Origin: a virus | Reading direction: 5' to 3' (one strand) | DNA: 31,309 nucleotides | Virus record (IMG/VR): IMGVR_UViG_3300030118_001431 | Location: 1-31,309 of that record | Shown here: piece by piece, positions 1-4,707 of the stretch | Layout: each line of letters starts with the position of its first letter | Numbering within the stretch: position 1 is the stretch's first letter | Position numbers and translations under genes: made by a program | The notes under the pieces: generated by a model | What the model was told of the DNA's origin: nothing | The model's input: the letters and a program-made list of their open reading frames with translations, nothing else | The model's database searches: none

Positions 1-2
1 AT

Positions 3-293
3 CTAAAGATTAACTTTCTCCATTTTTATAATACACCCCCTGGGAAATACATTTCGATCAGAGAATAATTCATCACCTTTTTCATATGATGCAAAAGTTC
101 TAATGTTATGCTTATCCTTACTAAATAAGTAGGCTTGAGTAACCATGATACTAGGTTTAAATTTCATAAATTCTTCTGCTGTACTGTGCCCCGAATCGCC
201 CGTGATATCCGCCCATGTAATAGAATAGAAATAATATTTCTTATTTCTAATAACAACATGTCGATATTTAGATTTCTTTCGTTTTGCAGGCAT
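3..293 (-). CDS. conserved-type phage hypothetical protein, 96 aa
   Basis: This is a complete small basic protein. It begins with a lysine/arginine-rich stretch (PAKRKKSKYRHV), followed by aromatic-rich segments (KKYYFYSITWADI) and a GDSGHSTAEEF segment. I recall similar short proteins from marine phage contigs, but I do not know a function. The stop codon TAG lies at the extreme left edge, so the gene is whole. It is the last minus-strand gene in the window and is separated from the preceding gene by a 243-base gap, so it probably has its own promoter (candidate boxes at 322-350). No clear Shine-Dalgarno sequence precedes the ATG. There are no predicted membrane segments and only one cysteine. 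Confidence 0.7.
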   Translation of the reverse strand: MPAKRKKSKYRHVVIRNKKYYFYSITWADITGDSGHSTAEEFMKFKPSIMVTQAYLFSKDKHNIRTFASYEKGDELFSDRNVFPRGCIIKMEKVNL

Positions 294-321
294 ACACTAA
301 ACTAGCACACAATACCCCCTC

Positions 322-350
322 TATATAGTGGGAATATTTGACTAACCCAA
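322..350 (-). promoter_or_regulatory. weak candidate promoter for the leftmost gene
   Basis: Read on the minus strand, a -35-like TTGGGT (345-350), a 17-base spacer and a -10-like TATATA (322-327) sit about 30 bases upstream of the ATG at 293. Both boxes match the sigma-70 consensus only partly. The position is right for a transcript covering 3-293. Confidence 0.3.
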
Positions 351-512
351 TTTTTATATAAAAAAAACACTACGCGCGTGACGGACTTTGTCTATTTTTG
401 TTACCAAATCTACCATGAATCTACCAAAAAATTACCATATTTTTGTACATAAACCACTGATATTACTACACTTTTTGCAGTATGGTAACAAAGGTAACAC
501 AAAATATTTCAA

Positions 513-531
513 ATTTTTTTTTCAAAAAAAT
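513..531 (-). terminator. A/T-only hairpin after the short basic gene
   Basis: A run of nine T (514-522), one C and seven A (524-530) can fold back on itself right after the stop codon of the gene ending at 537. A stem with only A-T pairs is weak, so this is a tentative transcript end. Confidence 0.25.
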
Positions 532-536
532 ATCAC

Positions 537-749
537 TCAGGATTTCCCACTATATGTATCCATCCTATCTGCCACAATTTTGACATAATTGTACCATTTA
601 TTTTTATAAACCTCTTTCATTCCCTTGTCATTTGCTTTATCATACGCCGTTTTAAAGTTGTTGAGTTTCCGCATATCCTCTTGCCATTCACCGTCCCCGA
701 ACCCCGAATCTTTACTGATCTGCTTTATCGCCGTTATCTTTATCGCCAT
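537..749 (-). CDS. small basic hypothetical protein, 70 aa
   Basis: I chose the ATG at 749 (MAIKITAIKQISKDSG) rather than the upstream start at 833. It has GGAG seven bases before it, and the longer version would overlap the exonuclease gene by over 120 bases. With this start the overlap with the preceding gene (ending at 712) is 38 bases. The product is lysine-rich and probably helical (FKTAYDKANDKGMKEVYKNKWYN region), with no recognised domain. It is the last gene of the unit that starts at the regulator (2345). Its final codons carry one arm of a 12-base inverted repeat whose partner lies at 323-334. Confidence 0.6.
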   Translation of the reverse strand: MAIKITAIKQISKDSGFGDGEWQEDMRKLNNFKTAYDKANDKGMKEVYKNKWYNYVKIVADRMDTYSGKS

Positions 750-1440
750 AATATTGCTCCAATCTCCGTTGCCATTTGTCTTTAAAGTCCATGAATCTCT
801 GACCACTGACAGTGAATCGTTGATACATGCCATCTTTTGAACACATTAAGATCACTCCTTGGTTAATCTTTGTATCATACACCTTATTATGTGCTATTGC
901 ATAAGCTGCTAGTTGTACGAAGTAATCATCTATCCACTCCTCTCTCTTAGGTTTATTGGTTTGTTTAAAGTCTATAATACTATCTTCACCCATGTATCTA
1001 CCGCAAACATCTGTAGTTCCTGCGTATTTGCCAGGGTAATACATAGTAGCTTCACATCCCCATATCTCATTTAAATCTTCAAATCCGTACTTTATAATCT
1101 CCATAGCCATTTTCTTGGCCTGTACCCCTATGTCAGTTAAATCCTCGCGTTTAAGACCCGTTTTTAGGCTAATAAGATAGTGTTCTAAGTAACTATGCAT
1201 AGCTGTTCCTCTTTTAGATGCATCATTCATTATAGAATCTGCCTCTTTTTCGCCAACATTCTGCCGCCATCTAGCCAAACTTGCTTTCTTTTCTTCTGAT
1301 TGAGTTTGTGCTATAATTGTAGTTACAGATGGTAGCTTTGATAAAAAAGGATTATTATCTATTTCGTAGTACCTTTGACCCATGACTAAACTTCTACTAC
1401 TCCTTGGGTATTTGTACCTCTCGTTCCATCTAGTTTTCAT
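712..1440 (-). CDS. RecB/Cas4-type PD-(D/E)XK exonuclease, 242 aa
   Basis: The motifs of the RecB-like nuclease family appear in order: RGTAMH (His82), GTTD (Asp144), IIDFKQ (Asp157, Lys159), and Gln176 to Tyr180 of the QxxxY motif. This set coordinates metal and cleaves DNA. In phages of this size such enzymes act in host DNA degradation, recombination or processing of replication intermediates. I prefer the ATG at 1440 (MKTRWNERY), preceded by AGG at suitable spacing and overlapping the previous gene by 11 bases; a start at 1479 would add 13 residues and overlap it by 50 bases. Whether it acts as a recombination exonuclease or as a host-DNA nuclease cannot be told from sequence. Confidence 0.8.
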   Translation of the reverse strand: MKTRWNERYKYPRSSRSLVMGQRYYEIDNNPFLSKLPSVTTIIAQTQSEEKKASLARWRQNVGEKEADSIMNDASKRGTAMHSYLEHYLISLKTGLKREDLTDIGVQAKKMAMEIIKYGFEDLNEIWGCEATMYYPGKYAGTTDVCGRYMGEDSIIDFKQTNKPKREEWIDDYFVQLAAYAIAHNKVYDTKINQGVILMCSKDGMYQRFTVSGQRFMDFKDKWQRRLEQYYGDKDNGDKADQ

Positions 1441-1687
1441 TATTCCTATTCTCTCTAATAATTCTTGCCATTTCTTCATCTAAAGGCAACTTAACCGTAA
1501 AAATTTTTTTCTCACTAGTTATACCTTTTTCTCTGAAATAGATTGTATTTTCATCACATTCTGTAATTCTAAAATCAATCCAACAACATTCATCTTTGGA
1601 GTGGCTCATTAAACAAAGTTTAATTTCTTCATCTAAGTCGTGACAACCATCCTCTAATAATTTCATTATCAACTCTCTAACTGTCAT
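1430..1687 (-). CDS. small acidic hypothetical protein, 85 aa
   Basis: The protein starts MTVRELIMKLLEDGCHDLDEEI, resembling small acidic phage proteins that begin with a helix followed by a D/E-rich turn and beta strands (ITECDENTIYFREKG). It has four cysteines (C15, C25 and the pair C34-C35) with no evident metal-binding spacing. AAAGGA sits a few bases before the ATG. It lies between the two PD-(D/E)XK nuclease genes, so it may modulate them; that is a guess from position only. Confidence 0.65.
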   Translation of the reverse strand: MTVRELIMKLLEDGCHDLDEEIKLCLMSHSKDECCWIDFRITECDENTIYFREKGITSEKKIFTVKLPLDEEMARIIRENRNNEN

Positions 1688-1689
1688 AT

Positions 1690-2010
1690 TTAATCCTTTC
1701 TTTTGTTTTTGAACTTTCTTTTAATTGGTAAAAAAAATTTTTCTTTCTTTGTATCATAATAAATTAGGTTTATGACCCTATTCCCAACTCTCTTTCTTCT
1801 GGGCAGTCTGGATATCGTAGTCCCATCTTTTCTAAAATTTTGTGTTTTAACGTCCCATAGTTTAAGTTCACCCGTATCCATATTGATAGTAACCATATCG
1901 ACCGCGCCGTGACTCTGACAAGATTTAAAAACAAAATGATTAGTCTTTTGGAAATATGCGATGGCAGCGTTTTCACTGTAGTCCCCCGTTAGTCTTATGC
2001 TTTTTGGCAT
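1690..2010 (-). CDS. Hjc-like PD-(D/E)XK endonuclease (putative Holliday junction resolvase), 106 aa
   Basis: The residues Glu13, Asp38 (GAVDMVTI) and Asp53-x-Lys55 (LWDVKT) match the E-D-(E/D)xK active-site spacing of archaeal Hjc-type resolvases and related small nucleases. The length (about 106 aa) fits a single-domain enzyme. The tail is very basic (KRKFKNKRKD), as expected for DNA binding. The role would be resolving branched DNA before packaging. I chose the ATG at 2010 because AAGGGA lies seven bases upstream; an ATG at 2043 in the same frame has no good ribosome site. A related type II restriction-like or nicking activity is possible. Confidence 0.65.
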   Translation of the reverse strand: MPKSIRLTGDYSENAAIAYFQKTNHFVFKSCQSHGAVDMVTINMDTGELKLWDVKTQNFRKDGTTISRLPRRKRVGNRVINLIYYDTKKEKFFLPIKRKFKNKRKD

Positions 2011-2179
2011 GACCATTTCCCTTGTTAATTGTATCACGCCCATAATTCACTGTTTCTTCTGTAATGTCAACCTCTCCTTGATTATTGCAATAATCACAAT
2101 CTGTTTGAGTATCTGTATCCCTAGACCCCCCAAGGTATCCATTGCCCCTACACTTTGGACACACTATTTTTCCCGTCAC
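1973..2179 (-). CDS. DnaJ-like zinc-finger protein, 68 aa
   Basis: The sequence has CPKCRGNGYLG followed by CDYCNNQGEV, that is two CxxC knuckles with the glycine pattern of the DnaJ central zinc domain, so one zinc is likely bound. The rest (NYGRDTINKGNGHAKKHK) looks disordered and basic. It starts with GTG and overlaps the regulator gene by 32 bases and the nuclease gene downstream. Small proteins of this type are common in phages and probably mediate protein or nucleic-acid contacts; the exact role is unknown. Confidence 0.7.
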   Translation of the reverse strand: MTGKIVCPKCRGNGYLGGSRDTDTQTDCDYCNNQGEVDITEETVNYGRDTINKGNGHAKKHKTNGGLQ

Positions 2180-2345
2180 TTAGTTTTCCATTTTTTCTAT
2201 TATAGTTTTGTTTATTTTTTTCAAGCAACCAAACAATTGTTTTTGAAACTGATAAAGGTACTTCAAATATTTGACTAGTTCCCAATGTTTTAATTTCATT
2301 GTAAGCAGCTAATGGTATTGTTACACTTTTGAAATTTTTTCTCAT
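2148..2345 (-). CDS. ribbon-helix-helix-like DNA-binding regulator, 65 aa
   Basis: The N-terminus has a short beta-like strand (FKSVTIP), then a helix (AAYNEIKTLG), a loop and a second helix (SVSKTIVWLLEKN), the order seen in MetJ/Arc-type ribbon-helix-helix repressors. The tail is basic and probably flexible. I chose the ATG at 2345, preceded by AGGGAG; a TTG at 2396 opens a longer frame but sits inside the likely -35 box. The gene is first in its unit and has a promoter overlapped by a short palindrome (2371-2386), which suggests self-repression. The domain call rests on pattern, not on a search. Confidence 0.55.
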   Translation of the reverse strand: MRKNFKSVTIPLAAYNEIKTLGTSQIFEVPLSVSKTIVWLLEKNKQNYNRKNGKLSDGKNSVSKV

Positions 2346-2368
2346 AACTTTCTCCCTAAATTTAACGC

Positions 2369-2396
2369 AAATTACCATACCGTAATTTTTAGTCAA
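2369..2396 (-). promoter_or_regulatory. promoter of the regulator-nuclease unit
   Basis: On the minus strand, TTGACT (2391-2396) is followed after 16 bases by TAATTT (2369-2374), with TGG just upstream as an extended -10. The predicted start is near 2362, giving a leader of about 17 bases that holds AGGGAG before the ATG at 2345. Confidence 0.55.
2371..2386. promoter_or_regulatory. palindromic operator candidate
   Basis: ATTACCATACCGTAAT has arms ATTAC and GTAAT and lies mainly between the -35 and -10 boxes, touching the -10. A repressor bound here would block RNA polymerase. The adjacent first gene encodes a ribbon-helix-helix-like protein, a family that binds short inverted repeats. Confidence 0.45.
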
Positions 2397-2461
2397 GTTT
2401 TATTTTGACAATGTGGTGCTTTTATGGCATTGTGAACTTTCCCATAGAAGAACGTTTAGTT

Positions 2462-2510
2462 CCACCCTCGCTCATTATTTTAGTTCCCTCTCTCAATCAA
2501 GCGGGGGTGG
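2462..2510. terminator. GC-rich 10-bp stem after the exported-protein gene
   Basis: CCACCCTCGC (2462-2471) pairs with GCGGGGGTGG (2501-2510) over ten positions with one wobble pair and a 29-base loop. It begins one base after the stop codon of the gene ending at 2512 (minus-strand direction), at the end of the long replication unit. No T-run follows, so it may be an mRNA 3'-end stabiliser or a factor-dependent stop instead of a classic intrinsic terminator. Confidence 0.4.
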
Positions 2511-2511
2511 T

Positions 2512-2763
2512 TTATGTTAACAATCCTTTTGTAGGTTTTTTTTCAGGTATGATAATTTCTTCAGGTATACAATCAAACTTAATGTATATATTAAATTCAT
2601 TTACTTTATCCTCTCCCATCTCTATGATTTTTGCATGAGCTTCCTCATATCCCATGACCATGCAATCATACGAAGATTTAAATTGATCAGGCCACTGATA
2701 CGGTGGTATGCATGTGTTAGCTGCCGCCGAACAAATGTAAAGGACTAAGGTAAATACTTTCAT
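2512..2763 (-). CDS. exported cysteine-containing small protein, 83 aa
   Basis: The start (MKVFTLVLYICSAAANTC) is a typical signal peptide, with likely cleavage after Ala15, leaving a mature protein of about 68 residues with Cys18, Cys34 and Cys65. It should be located in the periplasm or outer envelope of the host. There is no clear lipobox. It begins with a TAATG overlap with the small basic gene upstream. I recall similar short exported proteins in marine phages, without a known function; a role in lysis or superinfection exclusion is conceivable but not supported by a motif. Confidence 0.7.
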   Translation of the reverse strand: MKVFTLVLYICSAAANTCIPPYQWPDQFKSSYDCMVMGYEEAHAKIIEMGEDKVNEFNIYIKFDCIPEEIIIPEKKPTKGLLT

Positions 2764-2891
2764 TATCTGCCCTGACCTCTACTTTTTTTCTTGTCAAATT
2801 TTTTGTTTGGTTTTTTTGAGTGTCTCTTTGGTCTTTTCTTACGTGTAGATCCTTTGTAATTGTTTACCCCAAACTTCGGTTTTTTAGCCAT
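2763..2891 (-). CDS. very basic 42-aa protein
   Basis: The frame opens with ATG at 2891 (MAKKPKFGVNNYKGSTRKK) and closes with TAA at 2763-2765, overlapping the next start as TAATG. About 18 of the 42 residues are Lys or Arg, with two RPK/KPNK stretches, so it should be disordered and bind nucleic acid or an acidic partner. It overlaps the preceding gene by 28 bases. It is too short for routine gene finders, but the translational coupling at its end and its composition make it credible. Confidence 0.7.
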   Translation of the reverse strand: MAKKPKFGVNNYKGSTRKKRPKRHSKKPNKKFDKKKSRGQGR

Positions 2892-3076
2892 TCAGTGTCA
2901 TCCTTTGTTAATTTTAAGTATCGTATTGAACCATTGATGTGTTGTTTAGTATCCTCACCACAAGTAGTGCAACGATAAAATTCTTGAACAACAGCAATTA
3001 ACAAAGTGCTCTCTTCACAGTGCGGACAAACGCCTGTTGCCGTATCGATGTAGAAACCCATTTTTCCAAAAGTCAT
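2864..3076 (-). CDS. zinc-ribbon protein, 70 aa
   Basis: CPHC (Cys17, Cys20) and CTTC (Cys36, Cys39) are separated by about 15 residues, forming a four-cysteine zinc ribbon. The remainder (GSIRYLKLTKDDTEWLKNRS) looks like strand plus helix. The start ATG overlaps the stop of the 57-aa gene upstream as ATGA. The function is unknown; zinc ribbons of this size often contact nucleic acid or RNA polymerase. Confidence 0.7.
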   Translation of the reverse strand: MTFGKMGFYIDTATGVCPHCEESTLLIAVVQEFYRCTTCGEDTKQHINGSIRYLKLTKDDTEWLKNRSLG

Positions 3077-3246
3077 AATTCAACTTTATCTAATTTTTTT
3101 CTATCATACAATTTTTTATTTTTACGTATTCTCTGCTTATATTGCGGAGTGCGAACTTCTTTCGCATACGGATTTAATTTAAAATCTCTTAGCTTTTGTG
3201 CAAATTTATTTAGATAGGATAAGTTTTTTAATACTTTTTGATCCAT
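3073..3246 (-). CDS. basic 57-aa protein
   Basis: ATG at 3246 (MDQKVLKNLSYLNKFAQKLR) runs to TGA at 3073-3075, which overlaps the next ATG (ATGA). GAGG lies nine bases before the start. The product is Lys/Arg-rich with a C-terminal basic helix (YKQRIRKNKKLYDRKK). Its first 41 bases overlap the end of the 71-aa gene in another frame. It fills what would otherwise be a hole in a tightly packed unit. No family recognised. Confidence 0.7.
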   Translation of the reverse strand: MDQKVLKNLSYLNKFAQKLRDFKLNPYAKEVRTPQYKQRIRKNKKLYDRKKLDKVEL

Positions 3247-3421
3247 CGATATTGTCCTCTAATTCTGCTTGACTACGAATACATTTGTAAGAAACAGATT
3301 CAGAAAAATTTCTCTCAGCTTCACGTTTGCCACGTAAACAAACGGCCATCGACGGTTGCAAACGAGCTTCCTTGATCTCTCCGTTTACAAACATAAGTAG
3401 GGCTATAACAGTTTCAATCAT
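3206..3421 (-). CDS. conserved small protein with hydrophobic N-terminus, 71 aa
   Basis: The start (MIETVIALLMFVNGEIKE) holds a short hydrophobic stretch that could be a signal or membrane anchor, followed by two cysteines (Cys28, Cys47) and a charged helix (CLRGKREAERN). I recall proteins of nearly this sequence in many marine phage contigs, all without function. It overlaps the upstream coiled-coil gene by 8 bases, suggesting coupled translation. Together with its neighbour it might form an envelope complex. Confidence 0.65.
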   Translation of the reverse strand: MIETVIALLMFVNGEIKEARLQPSMAVCLRGKREAERNFSESVSYKCIRSQAELEDNIDGSKSIKKLILSK

Positions 3422-3839
3422 TATATTTTCCGTTCTTGTATCCTAGATCTCTATTAGCATCTTTTAGTTTTTCAATATCAACTAATACTTTATCCATCTG
3501 ACCTCTTAAAAATTCTATATTAACTTTGTTTAATGCCATGTTTTCTATGTGTGCATTTAACTTATCCGTAGTTTTATAAAGATCCTCGATCATCATAAAT
3601 TGCTCAGAATCGGCGGGTAATGAACCAAGTTGCCCACGTGGCCATTTGATTCTAAACTCTGTATTCTCTTCAAGATCTTTTTCCATGATCTGTATACGAG
3701 TGTCTGCAACATTAAGACGTTCTATTATTTGAAAATAGCCCATGGTGCCAAGCGCTACGATGACGATCAGCGAGGCAACCGTCTTCATAGGCATCTGCAC
3801 GGCTGCCTCTTCTGATATATTGAGTGGTTTTTTGTTCAT
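3414..3839 (-). CDS. membrane-anchored coiled-coil protein, 141 aa
   Basis: One transmembrane segment lies at about residues 19-41 (KTVASLIVIVALGTMGYF), followed by a long charged helical region (RIQIMEKDLEENTEF and residues 85-130) with coiled-coil character. The topology, a short cytoplasmic N-terminus and a large periplasmic part, resembles inner-membrane spanins, which bridge the envelope in lysis, but here the gene is about 10 kb from the endolysin. A structural or membrane-organising role in replication is equally possible. It is followed by two small genes, one with a hydrophobic start (3206-3421) and one exported (2512-2763). Confidence 0.65.
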   Translation of the reverse strand: MNKKPLNISEEAAVQMPMKTVASLIVIVALGTMGYFQIIERLNVADTRIQIMEKDLEENTEFRIKWPRGQLGSLPADSEQFMMIEDLYKTTDKLNAHIENMALNKVNIEFLRGQMDKVLVDIEKLKDANRDLGYKNGKYND

Positions 3840-3842
3840 AAA

Positions 3843-3935
3843 TTACTTTGGTAATGAATTTGTTAGCCATTCATGTGCCTTCTTAAACGGCCAGCAAATG
3901 ATATTCCAAATCCATTTTACAATTTTCTTTACCAT
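3843..3935 (-). CDS. nested 30-aa amphipathic membrane-type peptide (internal start)
   Basis: AAAGGAGG five bases before the ATG at 3935 is one of the strongest Shine-Dalgarno sequences in the window, while the full-length gene depends on a GTG. The resulting 30-residue peptide is cationic, with four Trp, and probably associates with the membrane. It shares frame and stop with the 72-aa protein. Either the short form is the main product or both are made; the sequence cannot decide. Confidence 0.45.
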   Translation of the reverse strand: MVKKIVKWIWNIICWPFKKAHEWLTNSLPK

Positions 3936-4061
3936 GTTGTCCTCCTTTATAGTTTTAACTTCGTCTTGAAGTATTAAAGGTTCTAAACTACATCCACATA
4001 TGGCACATACTATCGAACCACGATGTGCGTGTCCACATAAATTACAAAGATTTAAACTCAC
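3843..4061 (-). CDS. zinc-knuckle plus amphipathic tail protein, 72 aa
   Basis: The start is GTG, overlapping the previous stop as GTGA. The N-terminal part has CNLCG and CAICGC, a two-knuckle zinc site. The C-terminal 30 residues (MVKKIVKWIWNIICWPFKK) are Trp-rich, cationic and amphipathic, suited to lying on a membrane. A second, strong ribosome site (AAAGGAGG at 3941-3948) lies inside the gene before an in-frame ATG at 3935, so the C-terminal part may also be made alone (separate entry). Confidence 0.65.
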   Translation of the reverse strand: MSLNLCNLCGHAHRGSIVCAICGCSLEPLILQDEVKTIKEDNMVKKIVKWIWNIICWPFKKAHEWLTNSLPK

Positions 4062-4705
4062 TTTTTCTTCTCCTCTATTTCGTAAAAGAAATTGTCAGTG
4101 TCCTCTGTTCGCCACTGTTGCGTATCTTCTACGTTCCAATAATTAGTTTGCACTTTCCAATCTGGCACTTGGTCTTTCACCGTAAATGATGGTATATCCC
4201 AAATTAACCTATTGTTTGGTTGTGCTGCATAGTTACCGTCGTTTAATGCCAATATGTGAGCACATTTATGCTCATGCGGTATCTCTGAATGATCAGTGTC
4301 TAGTATATTAGGTTCTGGATGTGCAAAGTCAACAGTAAATAAATACTTTCCGTGATGCCATTTTTTATCTTTTCCTCTGTATTTTCCAGATTGTGATTCT
4401 AAGATATCCCAAGAAGTGACAGCAGGATAATAAGAAAAAGAATTCCAAAGCTGAAGTTCATCAAGCCTTCGCTGGGGGACGTCGGTGATCTTAAATCCTC
4501 TTTGAATAAACGCGCTAATAGGTAAGCGATAAAATATTGCGCCGTTTTCCATGATAGCATGAAATAATAATGCACGACCTGTAATACAAGTGACACCAAA
4601 GATAATACAGTCTTCAACTTCTCCATGATGTTTTTTAAGATCATAGAGATATTCTCTCCTGATCTGTGCGTACTCTACGGGTATATTTGCATTTAAATAA
4701 GCCAT
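4058..4705 (-). CDS. conserved marine-phage hypothetical protein, 215 aa
   Basis: No family recognised. The protein has no signal peptide or membrane segment. It contains aromatic-rich blocks (LWNSFSYYPAVTSWDIL; WHHGKYLFTVDFAHPEPN) and a His-rich stretch (EIPHEHKCAHILALND) which could hold a metal but lacks a recognised motif. The acidic C-terminus (FFYEIEEKKK) overlaps the following GTG start. It follows the DNA polymerase gene by two bases, so it is probably a replication-phase protein. Confidence 0.6.
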   Translation of the reverse strand: MAYLNANIPVEYAQIRREYLYDLKKHHGEVEDCIIFGVTCITGRALLFHAIMENGAIFYRLPISAFIQRGFKITDVPQRRLDELQLWNSFSYYPAVTSWDILESQSGKYRGKDKKWHHGKYLFTVDFAHPEPNILDTDHSEIPHEHKCAHILALNDGNYAAQPNNRLIWDIPSFTVKDQVPDWKVQTNYWNVEDTQQWRTEDTDNFFYEIEEKKK

Positions 4706-4707
4706 AA

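Larger units (their letters stand above)
294..536. other. gene-free control region with phased TACCA/TGGTA motifs
   Basis: This is the longest stretch without a convincing gene. TACCA occurs at 402-406, 411-415, 422-426 and 433-437 (spacing 9, 11 and 11), and the reverse form GGTAAC occurs at 484-489 and 493-498. The nine bases AATCTACCA are directly repeated at 407-415 and 418-426. TTTGTTACCA (397-406) and TGGTAACAAA (483-492) form a perfect 10-base inverted repeat. A GC-rich island (CACTACGCGCGTG, 368-380) abuts an eight-A run (360-367). ATTACCAT at 431-438 also occurs in the palindrome at 2371-2386. The layout suits protein-binding iterons in a promoter or replication origin; which of these is unresolved. 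Confidence 0.5.

Noticed and set aside
397-498. CRISPR-like array
   Set aside because: The repeats are only 5-10 bases with 9-11 base periods, far too short for repeat-spacer structure.
388-588. 66-aa plus-strand frame in the left gap
   Set aside because: Low-complexity Phe/Leu/Ile translation of an A/T-rich non-coding stretch; it has no ribosome site and runs into the end of the 70-aa gene on the other strand.
2346-2396. Extended start (TTG at 2396) for the regulator gene
   Set aside because: It would place the start codon in the -35 box; the ATG at 2345 has AGGGAG upstream and begins at the expected start of the fold.
2405-2638. 77-aa plus-strand frame near the regulator promoter
   Set aside because: Half of it lies opposite the exported-protein gene and its middle covers the GC stem. 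The translation has no plausible pattern, although a short plus-strand transcript there cannot be fully excluded.
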